Assembly (NCBI GenBank): GCA_949592205.1 | Contig: CATIUR010000001.1 | Location: 212,542,250 to 212,606,249 of the forward strand | Length of the DNA stretch: 64,000 nucleotides | Direction of reading: 5' to 3' | Origin: Helichrysum umbraculigerum | Lineage: Eukaryota; Streptophyta; Magnoliopsida; Asterales; Asteraceae | Shown: positions 53,475-64,000 of the stretch, one piece after another | Position numbering within the stretch: the stretch's first letter is position 1 | How the letters are laid out: each line of letters starts with the position of its first letter | The notes under the pieces: model-generated | Database searches by the model: none | What the model saw: the letters and a program-made list of their open reading frames with translations, nothing else | What the model was told of the DNA's origin: nothing | Made by a program: the position numbers and the translations under genes

Positions 53475-55988
53475 TGTAACACCCGCCAAATTAGGACTAG
53501 TAATTAGTGCCTAATCATATGTTAATACATGTAATTAGTTAATTGTTAGGCTAATTAATGTATCGAATTATATATATTGTTGAATATATACGAAAATGCG
53601 ATTTGATTAAATCATACGCAATCTAAATCGAATGTATTTCGATTCAATTTAATACGGACGTTGGTGACCAATTTTATTAAATAACGCTTTTATATCAAAA
53701 ATATTATTATGATAATATTTCGTATTCCTTCGTATCGTACAAACAAAACTTACACAATTTAAAATGTTAAAACGCGCAAACTAAATAAAATAACTTACAT
53801 TTTATAACTCCAATATAAATTTGTTTGTAAAATATTTAAATAAAATTATCGCGTAATAATTTGTATTTTAAAACGTACCATTTAATATGTAAAATAATTA
53901 TTTAACGTTTAAACGACGGAGCAAACGAACACCGCACGGGGAGCGGAGACTGAAAAGTGGAGGTAAAAACCCCCACCTCCCTTTCTTTTCTTTTCATTCT
54001 CTTCCACTCACTCTCTCTCTCCTTCCTCTCTCTTTTCTTTTTCTCTAATCACCACCACCTCCAAAACTCATTAAAATCGCAAAATACTACTATCAAACGG
54101 CCTTGGATCATACCACTACTTTGGAGAAAAACGTTCACCACTTCACGATCTATCACCCTATCTTTTCGGATTTTTGATCCGACACATTGTAAGTTTCCGA
54201 CAATTCTCGAAACTCTTCGATTTCCATTATTTTCGACTTGTGGTTGTTTGTATACACTTAAAATGTCCATATATGGGTTGGGTAAAAGATTTGGACCGAA
54301 CGGAAACCGAAAAACTCATTTTCGACAAAAACTCCGGCCAACAGACCGCTACGTCGCAGTTGGCCCAGAATTTATGCGACGTCAGCTTCAACGTCGCAAA
54401 ACCCCTCGTAACGTCGCATGACGTCAGTCACAACGTCGCATTAAATTGCGACGTCGCATATAGCGACGTCAGCCCCAACGTCGCCTTAATTGGCCGAAGT
54501 CGCACTTAGCGACGCAGACCCTTACGTCGCAAGAAATCATCAACGTCTCATATAGCGACGCCACGCACAACGTCGCATTAAATTGCGAAAGTCGCACATA
54601 GCGACGCCATGCTCAACGTCGCAGTCAGGACCTGCGACGTCGCACCCAACGTCGCACAAACCAGAACCTCAAAAACACATATTTTTACTAAGTGTCGAGA
54701 CTCGAAATTTATCACTCGATTTTACCCAAATTCGGATCCAAATGCGTTTTTCGTCAAAGCAATATAGTAGAAATAAAAATTTTCCAAGCTGACCTGGCAG
54801 CTCGACCCCAGCCAGGGGCTCTGCCCCTTGGACCCCGCCAGGGGCTGCCGCCCCTTGGACCCCGCTACCAGAGGCGCTGCCCCCGGACCCCCGTACTTAG
54901 ATTCCGTAACGGCTTCTAAAAAGAAATCAAAACACTTCTTCAAGTAAAACGCCACGAAATCAAAATAATAATAGTTGAGATTATTATTACAAATCCGTCA
55001 CCAACGGGCCGTACACTTTTCAAAATTTAAACTTATCAACCAAATAGTGGAAATTTGGACATTATAGTTGAACGAACAACTACAAGGGTGATCTATTGAG
55101 ATACCCAATCATGATTATAACCATCGCGTGTCGTGGACACCCTCAGGTTACAAGTCTTTGGACTTCGATTCTCGGCTAATCATTCTCAGTTTATTTTCAT
55201 AAACTCAACGACTCAGGTGAGTCTCATAGCCCCTCTTTTTACTGTTTTACTCAGGGGTGTGATATATTGCTCAATTTTAACATGTGAACGCAAGTACAAA
55301 CATTTCATATACTACATGAGTTTTTCGAAACTAATCATTTAAAGTCCTCCGTCAGCATAGTTGTTAATACGTTGTAGCGTGAATATTAGTATATGGTACC
55401 ATATAGGATTGACCCTCCTCGTTCGGGTTAGCAAGCACTAACCGGGTAAACGGACGTACTAATATTTGGGAAGACGAATGTTGATTAGGCATTCGTGGAG
55501 GCACCTCGCCCGGATTTCTCTATAGGGGACCCGGCCCTCGAGTTAAGCTCAACTATGTGCTCATGGTTGTATACACGATGATTATCATTAAATTGCTGGA
55601 TGCAATTCATTATTTAAATCTTGCGGTTCATACTATATTAACTGATTTCAAACCTGTGAGCTCACCAGCTTTTTAGCTGACCTTTTAGCATATATCGCAG
55701 GTACCCAGCAGTAGGATGTTTCTGCTTCAGGATTTAGCTCGAGTCAGCATACAGACGATTGAGATTTTCTTGCATTAGTATATTTTGTACAAGTACTTAT
55801 GTACTGAAATCTCATTTTATTTAAATTCGAGCTATGTAAAGCTTTAAATGTTGTAAACATTTCAATTATTAATATATTTTGTTAAAACGACGCATATAGA
55901 GTCGTTTGCTATATATCTTTGTGCTTTGTTATTGATTAGTAACACCCAAATCAAGCTTCCGCAAATCATCAAATTTGGGGGTGTTACA
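53475..55988 (+). repeat. 3' LTR of C
   Basis: 2514 bp, about eight differences from the 5' LTR, followed by TTTTG (55989-55993). Confidence 0.93.
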
Positions 55989-56716
55989 TTTTGGTTTTTA
56001 TATTAACTAACTTAGGCAAGTAAATAAACAAAACCGAAATAAAAGTAAAACGTAAAGCAGATAAATAAAGATAGTGTTTGCTGAGACTTCGTTAATTAAG
56101 TTAGGTGATGATATTTGGAGAAACTGTTTTGAAAGATATTAGTTAATTATCATTCTTGAATACTTGTATGTAAACACTAGATTCCCTACTAATTGAAATT
56201 CCATTAGCATGTCACACCGGGAGCTAGGTTATGATAACATTACAAAGTATTTAAAATAATAAGCAAAATCTTAATTATGGTTTAATAATACTTTCATATG
56301 AACGGGAACGAAATCTTAAGGTACTAGACATAACTGAATCATATAACGATCCCTTGTCATCCTAACAGATTTGTATATGTAAACAGTTAATTTATGACTT
56401 TAAACCAGCCCTTGCTTAAGACTACCCAATAAATCCCCTAATTATCCACAGCGTTCCTCACTTTAAGTGGTTCCACCGCTTCAAACCTTGGCCATGTCTT
56501 GTCCTATGATAATCCCCCATGTAGCATTGCGGTTCCATAGTTTCATACATTTGACAAATTATATTGACACAGATAATTGACTACCTTTTAATTGGACGTC
56601 GTAAAAAGGTGTTGTAATCACGTTTATTGGTGGAAAGGCGATAGATTAATTTGAAGTTTAAAAGTCTATTTAGAAAGGTTAATTAAACTAGGTTTCTCAT
56701 TTTATATATATTAGTC

Positions 56717-56964
56717 CGTAATATAACTACCTTCGGTCGTTACGCAGCTTCCACGTATTTGTACTACACCTAAAGTGTTTCCAACGCTATACTGAGTAAC
56801 AGTCGAATAGGGGCCATCATATTACTTCATAATATTGTATCGTTTCGTAATATGACTACCTTCGGTCGTTCCTCGACTTCCATACATTTGTACTCCACCT
56901 TGAAGTGTTTCCAGTACTACATCGAGTAACAGTCGAATAGGGGCCGTCATATTATTTGACGATA
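56717..56964. repeat. 129-bp tandem repeat in A 5' LTR, two copies
   Basis: Units start CGTAATAT at 56717 and 56846 and share CTACCTTCGGTCGTT, AAGTGTTTCCA and GAGTAACAGTCGAATAGGGG with scattered changes. Confidence 0.8.
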
Positions 56965-57518
56965 ATTAAGAACGTTTATATATTATTACTATGATAATCC
57001 TAAGGCAACAATCAAACAAGAACATGCAATAAGACGATCAAAGCAATATTACTGATCTTTAATATTTAATTATAAATCATCCCATAATTAACTAACTACA
57101 TCGCAAACAAACACAATAGCGTACTACTCTCTAATCATGGCAATAACTAAATCTAGCATAATCAATATAAGCGTAATTAATTAAGATAGATAAGGATAGA
57201 AATAACCGAGATTAAATGCGAGAGAATAGACTTGAATTAATTAGAGTTGCTCCAAGCGTACACCAAAGATTACAAATTCGTTCCTCCTCAAAGACTACAA
57301 ACATGTTCATTGCTTCTATTCTAACTAGCCTAATACTATTTTAAAGTAAGAAAATAAAGAAAGAAAGAAAAGCTAGAAGCAAAAGAGAAAGTGTATCTTC
57401 CAAAGTGTGGAAAGAATGGTGTGTCTTGCAAATGGAACCCAAGCCTCCTATTTATAGGTGAGTTTAGGCTCACATTAGCATCAAGAGGTGCACATTAGCA
57501 AAAGGTAGCCAAAAGGGT

Positions 57519-57660
57519 GCACCGGGTACTGTACAACATGAAAAGTAGGCGCACCGGGTACTGTACAACGTGAAAAGTAGGCGCACCGGGTACTGTACAA
57601 CGCGAAAAGTAGGCGCACCGGGTACTGTACAACACGAAAAGTAGGCGCACCGGGTACCAA
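57519..57660. repeat. 32-bp tandem repeat in A 5' LTR, 4.4 copies
   Basis: Units start GCACCGGGTACTGTACAAC at 57519, 57551, 57583 and 57615, with a partial unit at 57647. They differ mainly at two bases after CAAC (AT, GT, GC, AC). Confidence 0.92.
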
Positions 57661-58277
57661 AAGTTACCAAGAACGGAAACCGGGGTGGGACACAGGTGGC
57701 CAGCGGCGGTGGGGGTCCAGCCAGCGGCGGTAGGCTGGTGGCCGGTGGCGGTGGGCCCACCCCCGCCCCGTTGCGTCGTTTGTTGCTTCGTTTCTTGATT
57801 CGTGCGTGTTTTCTTCGTTATACGTCCGTTTGAGTTGATTCTTTTTTTGTTGGATTCGTAATTCAAAAAAGAAGATTTTGACATAGGATAGGCCTGAGAT
57901 GAGTTCCCTAGCTCCAGATATTGTGTACGGATCATTTGGATCTTCCGGCGGGCGCGAAATCTTCATTCTTTACCCGTTTTGGTTGATTCTTCTTCTGTTG
58001 GATTCGAATTTTGAAAACGAACATCTTGGAAATAATGGATGTTGGTGGAGGGCACTTTAGTCTTGAAATCTCGTTTTTATGCCTCGAATCTTCAAACGTG
58101 TGTGGAATCTTCGTTTTACATCCGTTTTGCTTGATTTTTATCGTGCAACCTTGTTTTGACCATCTTGGCATAATATCATTGATTTGTACCATATTTGAGT
58201 TCAAAATGCCAAGAATCGTTCCAGAATGAGAGAGATATCGGTAGTAAAAACGTGACTTTTTACGCGATATCAACCAC

Positions 58278-59740
58278 ACAGCTCTAGACTAAACAAAGAC
58301 CATTAATACAAAGTTAGCAGTCACCAAACCAAGTCTTAATCTTAAATGCCTTGCCTAGCCTTAGTATCCCCGTGGTGTTAAGAATGGTCAGAACTTTTAG
58401 TGGGTCTGTTACTCTATCTCATGCGCCCAGGAATACCATTCCAAAAAGGGTCACTATTCCAGCATATGGAAAGTGTTGAAGAGTTGAACAGACACCTCTG
58501 ATCAGAATCACCATAACCTAGCAACCCAGTGACATACTGTCTGAGAAATCAGACAGTAGGGTGTTAGTGTTTACACTACGAATACTCAGGAAAAAGCAAG
58601 ACACAAATTTTTAAAAGACGTTTTCATACATAAACCCTAGACATCACCCCATAACATAAGCTAATGAAATCATAGCAAGCACTATTCTCCATTACTGATT
58701 AAAACCCTATCTTCTATTTACTATTTTGTTTATTTACTGTTTTAATTAGTTTAGTTTAAATGGACCTAAAACCAAATCAAAACTCTTTTCAAAAACCCAT
58801 CACCGATTCGAATAGTTTTTCTGGACAACTCCGCTTCACAATACGATTGATCTTAAGAACGACCCTGAGTTATACTTACCTTTGTAAGTAGCATTTAGGT
58901 CCCCAGCTCTATAAATTTAAAACCAACCGTTGTGCCCGTTGCGCGAACGACCGCTGCGGGCGCAACATCAAGCTTATTCTAAAGTGTATGAGACACATAT
59001 CCATAACCGCTTGTTGTCGTGAGAACTACAATAGGGCGATCGGTTATAGTGAAAGATGGTATGTTACAGCTTTAAGAAGCAACTTGTCCTGCAGATAAGG
59101 TACATTCACTGTTAATTTGTGATGCCTGATCACTAGCACTTAATGCGATTAAATGTTGGAAATGACCCACATATTGAGTGAATACTTCGTGGACCATAGT
59201 TATGGGTATTCTCAATCGTGACGCACTATCCTCTGACCTGAGCAGGCTAGATTTTTGCATGAGAACCTAGTTGGTTTCTAATGAGATCTAACGGTGTTCG
59301 TAAATGAGCACCCATAACGATTATTCGTTAGCTGACGAAGAACACATGTTGTGATTTCTAGTTTAACTTGCAAGATAGGACTTTGCAACTCTTGTATAAA
59401 AGCAAGAGAGATATCTCCTAGGCCATCGATGATTTGGACCGAAGAAATGTATGGCCATACTCGAGTGAATAAGTCACTTGCTTAGTCGGTACAAATCTGT
59501 AATCGAAAATATGAATTGAGTTTGTAAGGTTGATACGGTACATGCCTTATACACTAAAATATCTTAAGAAATTGCAAAAGGATATAGCCATACCCTCACC
59601 GTTTAAATTTTATTTCAGCTAGGCTGTAAAGCTACGAGGAGTGATTGCTTCATTGATCTGGTTAACCTAAGTGTCCTGGTAGGGACCGCCTTAGGTACAT
59701 GATATTTTACTAATGCTAATATTTCGCACAAGTGGGAGTC
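58278..59740. other. host sequence right of A, unassigned
   Basis: Continues 38845-39113 across A. No ORF above about 60 codons and no family I can name. Its right end (CACAAGTGGGAGTC, then TGAAAGATTATG) resembles a copia polypurine tract and LTR start, so the host may be an old plus-strand copia element. Confidence 0.4.
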
Positions 59741-59971
59741 TGAAAGATTATGTGCTTAATATTAACATAAATAAATATTAAATCCAGCTTCACATGAACA
59801 CCGCAGGGTCACACCAATGAGCACAACCGAACAAGTAGTGTGATACTATAAAAGTTATTTGATATCGTTCATTTAATAGAAATGAATAAATTGGTCGAAC
59901 ACAATTGAGACATTTATCAGTATAAATAATTAAGTGTAATTATTTATTTAATAAAAGAATTTATTTATGTT
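59741..59971 (+). repeat. possible start of an old copia LTR, cut by E
   Basis: TGAAAGATTATGTGC follows AAGTGGGAGTC, a polypurine-like run. The sequence is AT-rich and stops at the E LTR. Weak; no partner LTR is in the window. Confidence 0.3.
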
Positions 59972-60377
59972 TGTCCCTAACCTTGGATCTAGTACGAACC
60001 GAGTCACTCAATCGTTTGCGGAATCAACGATTAAGTTATACACTAAACACACGAACAATCAATATGCAATGAATATCAAACGAAACGTATTATATTGTAT
60101 TATAATCGGTCAGATTACAGAGATTTCGACTAATTGCGTTTAGGGTTTCGTCAACCCTAAAACAGAAAACGTAAAACGAATTTATACAAAATCTGGCACC
60201 TGCGACGTCGCACGCTACGTCGCAGGCCCAAGCCCATGCGACGTTGGCTACGTCGCAGGCCCAAAACCTGACGTCGCACCTGCGACGTTACACGCTACGT
60301 CGCAGGAGTCAGGAAACACAAACCTAAATACAAACTACGAGCTAGACCAACTGACAGACACTAAACATGTACTAACA
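59972..60377 (-). repeat. 3' LTR of E
   Basis: Element sense starts TGTTAGTACATG after a GGGGGAGTT tract and ends GGTTAGGGACA, about 406 bp. Its end resembles that of copia-1 (ATTCCGCAA, then TACTAGATC). It carries 22-bp GCGACGT modules at 60202-60223 and 60282-60303 and a 19-bp form at 60238-60256. The left end is less certain. Confidence 0.65.
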
Positions 60378-60390
60378 AACTCCCCCGTGT
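60378..60390 (-). other. polypurine tract of E
   Basis: Element-sense ACACGGGGGAGTT lies between the additional ORF and the LTR. Confidence 0.7.
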
Positions 60391-60417
60391 TTTCAGCTTG
60401 GTCTTCAAAAATCTTCA

Positions 60418-62665
60418 TTAAACCCAGCCCGCAGGAAATTGGCCGTCGGCATGAATTCCATTAGCCACACAAACAGTAACAACATTGTAAAACTGCTGTG
60501 CTAAACGTCTGTTGAATTCATTCTTTTGACCAACACGAATCCGATTATCATAGAGTTTTCTTAAATCTTTTTCATGAAAATTAATCAAACTCATCGGATC
60601 ATATAGTCTAAACGTTGCTTGCCTCAGATTCCATATACCTCCAACTTCTGGCCACGGTTCAGAATCTGGAATGAAAGTAATAACCGCTTCACCAGTCTGT
60701 GGATCAAGTTCCCATTTTACAAGTCTTCTCAGAAAATAATAAGGAACTGATTCCAGAGGTATCTCAGTCAAACATTTAGCAGGCGAATAGTGAACTTTAA
60801 CCATAGGCTTCCTGGTGACTGGATCAATCTTCTTTTTCCACGTATACCGAGTTCCCAACGTCGGTTTCAATTTCGAATAAGTCTTCGATAACACTTCCAG
60901 ACGTAAATTTCTCTGAATGAACTCAGCATAATCATTCTCGAAAGGATTAATCAATTTAAGCTGAGCTAATCGATTGATCTCTCCTTTTGGCAACGTACTT
61001 AATCTATCAAAACGCATTCTGAAGTATTGTACTCCATCTTCTCTCTTAATCATAAAAAGATTCCTCTGACACTTCCAGCTTTTAATAACACCGGTATAAT
61101 TTCGACTAACCCGGTACACTTGACATTTAACTGGAATAGGGACTGGATTTCGTCCCTTAGGCCACCATTTCTTGTTTCTTTCTCTCTTTTCTTCAGCAGT
61201 TAATTTCTTCGCTGCTGAGTCCGGTGCCTGTGTCTCTGAAGCTGGAGTTGCAGCAGAACTTGATTCTCCATGTTGAGCTTTATCAGGACTCTCGTCTTCA
61301 CTTGAATCAGATTCTATAATTGGTGCATCATCATAAGCTTCCCCAGAATGTGCATAATCATACGTTTCATCTGCATTCAACTGCTCTTCTTCAATCGAAA
61401 CATCCTCATTCATCTCAAAAACATTCTCTGTTTCTTCCTCAGAGCCAACTCCACTGGCCATCCTCTGAATAAATGATAAGTCAGCGAATGAGTAGTCAAC
61501 TGCCAGCGGTCTCGGTTGCCCTGGAATATCATCAACACAAAAATAATCCAAACGAGAAATATTTTCATTAACATTTTCAATTACAGGGTTGGGATTTACA
61601 GACGCAGGTTCACTTGACTCTAAAGTGGGTATCCCAGACCCAGACTCCCCCGAGGCAAGTAACCTGCCTTCCAAAACATTAACCCTAAGCTTCGTTTCCT
61701 CAAGCTCCTTAGATTGAACCTCGATCAACGCAGCTTGTTCAGCAATCTTCTCGTCCTGAGCCTCCAGCTTTTGCTTCATCTGCTGCATATCTTCCATTAT
61801 CTTTTGCATGAAAGCTGGAGTCGGTTGAATCTCAAAAGCATCCTGCTGCTGTGGATTGACTGGAGCTCGTGTTGACGAAGAGCGACGAACACGACGACTC
61901 GGTTGATAAGTCTCATCAGCAGGATCATCACCGTCTCGAATACGTTTGCCAGTATTCTTTGGAACATACACACGCCCCTGTTTCAGACGGCGCTGAATTC
62001 TTTTGTATCTTTGAGAAAACTGACGTCGGATTGTTTCCATTTGAGACGGGTGCGGGACCGCACCATCAGAATCCGAAGGCGTTGGCCCACCATCATCAGG
62101 TTGTTGAACAGGACTTTCATCAGAATCAGAATTTTCAACCGTGTCGTGAGATGCTGGATTGTCCGAATCCACATGCCCGAATTGCTCGATGTTCTCCAAT
62201 AGAGCATCTACATTCTCCCCCGCAGGTTGAACTGGAATGTTCACAAGTGGTGAGATTCGCTTTTCTATACTGATCAGAGGGAATCCCGGGATATCCTATC
62301 CGTTGCATAGCTCCAGAAACAAAAATATGATCAAAACCGATAGGCATATCCGGTTGATCATTCAGCTGTAAAAGTTCCCGAATACTCTGTTCTGTAATAG
62401 TGATCACCGTACCCAGAACGGTAGAGACCAATCGTCTAACGTCGTTATCAGTAACAACAGTCGCATTTCTCCAAAAAGGGTTGATCAGATTTCCAAACGC
62501 CATAGTGTTATCGGAAATGGCGTGGAATACCCTTGAACGTCTCAAAAACGCGATCATCTGACGATATGGTGCAGCTTTATCAGAAGTGTCAGTAAGGTAA
62601 GCAGCCGTATTGTGACGAGCTTCGAAAATCAAAGCCATATCTGCAAGAATAGAAACAGATTGCAA
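60418..62665 (-). pseudogene. E additional ORF (aORF), one frameshift
   Basis: About 749 codons. The first frame starts at 62665 or at an ATG nine codons later (62638) and has HNTAAYL, ELLQLNDQP and IGYPG, aligning with HNMRAFL, ELLQFDDEG and MGYEG of copia-1. It shifts frame near 62285-62295 in a CCCGGGA stretch. The second frame (to 60418) holds an acidic, Ser/Pro-rich segment, a basic patch (RRLKQGR, RRVRRSSS), a coiled coil (about 61650-61800), an acidic region and a C-terminal domain with YSKLKPTL and DPMSLINFHEKDLRKLY. That domain matches the DDLMELY region of copia-1 only loosely. No signal peptide or membrane segment is seen. Function unknown. Confidence 0.7.
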
Positions 62666-63500
62666 CTCGAAAAAGATTAGAAAAATAATGTTACATTTTT
62701 AAAAACATCCTGGAACTAGCGACGTAGCCACTGACGTCGCTTTAACACATAGCGACGTAGAACAGTACGTCGCCTAAAATCAGAATAAATTGAAAAGCGA
62801 CGTAAGGCTTGACGTCGCAGAAAATTCGAGCGACGTCAAGAGGGACGTCGCATTTTGCAATTTATTGTGAATTTAATCACTTTATTTAAAATAGCGACGT
62901 AAAGTGGTACGTCGCATCAGACGTCGCAGTAAAAGCGACGTAGGGAAGGGCGACGTAGGAAATTAATAATAATTAATTAAAGCGACGTAGGCCACGACGT
63001 CGCAGCGTACGTCGCACTGACGAACAGGCGCCCCAACCCAGAAACCCTAACCCTCGAATTTAGGGGTTTTCAAAATCAATTACACAATAAGGTGCGGCCT
63101 ACGATGGTGATTACGAAAATATAAGTTACAATAGGTACAACATCCAATTAACCATCGAATTTAACCCAAAACCGAAACCCTTTTAACCCGTATCACATAT
63201 ATAGCAATTAAACGTAATATACACGGTGAAAAAAGGTGAATATGGTACCTAAGTGTGCGGAATAACGAGTAGATCAAAACTACGTAAGTGAATCGGAATG
63301 AAAACGGCTACAAATCGCGAAAAATGCTCGAAAATTGCTACGTCGCAAATCGCCAATGCTACGTCGCAGGGTACGTCGCACGTGAATAGTGAATAGTGTG
63401 ACATGTTACGTCGCAGTTGAGACTATATATAGTCTAACCCTACATGCGACGTAGACTGGGACGTCGCAGGCGACGTAGAGTGGGACGTCGCATATAACAT
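62666..63500 (-). repeat. ORF-upstream spacer of E with dense GCGACGT array
   Basis: Perfect 22-bp modules GCGACGT-N8-ACGTCGC at 62719, 62752, 62797, 62830, 62894, 62982, 63446 and 63470 (start positions), plus single arms at 62921, 62935, 62950, 63009, 63340, 63361, 63373 and 63408. This is the pol-to-ORF spacer in the element order, where copia-1 has its own word array. No coding potential. Confidence 0.9.
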
Positions 63501-64000
63501 TTTTGATCTAATTTTGAATTTTTCAAACCGTTTACTCGTTATTTTAGCAAATAATTTCCAAATAACTCGTGACTTGGGAAAAATAACTCAGAATAAAAAT
63601 AAAGCATAAAACTAAAAAATCTTTTTGGTATTTTCTTTAATTTTACAAAAAGTAAAAAATTAACAAAATAAAATTACTAACACTCTATTTTTGGTGACGG
63701 AGTTGAGTTGTCTGATTAGGGATCATATCGGAATAACATGCATTTATTAGGAATAGTAAGTGTTATTTCGATCATCAGTATTTTGGTCCACTTTAAATTT
63801 ATGTGGCACATTTAAAACACCTGTTATAAAAATTATTTCAAAACGATTATTGGTATTGTTGTCCACCTAAACAAGTTACATCCGTGTCTGTGAGTTAACC
63901 TTTTATTGTTATTATGAATATTTCACCATGGTCCCCATCATAGATATACCCCTATAACTTAGACATGAACATAGTTTCTAAATTTAGAAAGAATAAAAGA
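63501..64000. other. noncoding remainder, presumably E
   Basis: AT-rich, stops in all frames, no pol motif visible. It may be more of the E spacer or a further insertion. Confidence 0.4.

Larger units (their letters stand above)
45385..55988 (+). mobile_element. C: young Tekay-like Ty3/gypsy element
   Basis: 10,604 bp with perfect target duplication TTTTG, LTRs of 2514 bp each, initiator tRNA-Met primer site, ORF0, gag-pol with chromodomain-like tail, and polypurine tract. I count about eight LTR differences (roughly 0.3 percent), so insertion is very recent. Two nonsense codons and one gag frameshift disable it. Confidence 0.95.
39114..58272 (-). mobile_element. A: Athila/Tat-like gag-protease element, split by C
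   Basis: Minus strand. 3' LTR 39114-40163 at left; 5' LTR 45151-45384 plus 55994-58272 at right, interrupted by C. Perfect target duplication ACCAC (39109-39113, 58273-58277). Primer site of tRNA-Asp type at 45126-45144. One long ORF (gag plus protease plus an unknown region) and no RT or integrase, so it is non-autonomous. Without C it is about 8.55 kb. The two LTRs differ in length because the left one lost about 1.47 kb. Confidence 0.88.
55994..58272 (-). repeat. 5' LTR of A, second segment
   Basis: It continues A after C and ends GCGATATCA, followed by ACCAC (58273-58277). It holds a 129-bp tandem repeat (56717-56964), a 32-bp tandem repeat (57519-57660) and GGCGGTGG-type repeats (57699-57760). 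About 1.47 kb of it (56228-57698) is missing from the left LTR. Confidence 0.88.
59972..64000 (-). mobile_element. E: Sirevirus-like Ty1/copia element (5' part outside window)
   Basis: Minus strand: 3' LTR (59972-60377), polypurine tract, additional ORF, array-bearing spacer; pol would lie to the right of the window. The additional ORF shares its N-terminal domain with that of copia-1, and the order matches. No pol is visible, so the copia assignment rests on this homology and on the LTR. Confidence 0.7.

Noticed and set aside
62719..63491. CRISPR-like array (short palindromic repeats with variable centres)
   Set aside because: Plant nuclear retrotransposon context, no cas genes, and the repeated arms are only 7 bp with 8-bp centres and irregular gaps; not a CRISPR array.

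Overview
The window is intergenic plant nuclear DNA made almost entirely of nested LTR retrotransposons. I see no host protein gene, rRNA or tRNA. The element types (Sirevirus-like Ty1/copia with an extra 3' ORF, Tekay-like Ty3/gypsy with a chromodomain-like tail, Athila/Tat-like elements primed by a tRNA-Asp type site) point to a flowering plant. The extra ORF of the copia elements resembles a family I associate with Asteraceae genomes; that assignment is from memory and unverified. I name the elements copia-1, G, W, X, B, F, A, C and E.

Layout, left to right. (1) 1-10490, plus: copia-1, a Sirevirus-like element entering from the left edge, with gag, pol, a long additional ORF carrying three in-frame stops, and a 3' LTR. 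It lies in G. (2) 10491-15133, plus: decayed 3' end of G, a Ty3/gypsy element with a 2.5-kb LTR, itself lying in the left LTR of W. (3) 15134-38844, minus: W, a non-autonomous Athila/Tat-like element with one 275-codon ORF. Its right LTR holds a nest: solo LTR X (TSD CATAA), inside it LTR B, and near its end the small copia element F (TSD TATAC). A 5.3-kb block of this nest occurs twice (21842-27144 and 31688-36991, nearly identical). Between the copies lies a truncated B internal region (27142-31687) with ORF0, gag, protease, RT and RNase H but no integrase. (4) 38845-39113 and 58278-59971: an older host sequence, possibly an old copia element, split by A. (5) 39114-58272, minus: A (TSD ACCAC), an Athila/Tat-like gag-protease element without RT, whose 5' LTR is split by C. 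(6) 45385-55988, plus: C (TSD TTTTG), a very young Tekay-like element with 2514-bp LTRs, two nonsense codons and one frameshift. (7) 59972 to the right edge, minus: E, a second Sirevirus-like element, of which the 3' LTR, the additional ORF (one frameshift) and part of the spacer upstream of it are visible.

The main observation lies outside the genes. Several families carry arrays of short words with fixed geometry in LTRs and spacers. The strongest is a 22-bp module GCGACGT-N8-ACGTCGC, repeated in the LTRs of the Ty3 families B and C and in both the LTR and the ORF-upstream spacer of the Ty1/copia element E. Copia-1 and F share a different word (CCNCTGYYAG). W carries paired AACCGNCGGTT inverted repeats with a 20-bp step. 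Two sets of hairpins, one in W and one in X, show compensatory stem changes between copies. B and C are sister families with nearly identical gag starts and homologous leaders but apparently unrelated pre-gag ORFs, which suggests cassette exchange. A word array together with a variable accessory ORF recalls known transposon anti-silencing systems; that link is a hypothesis.
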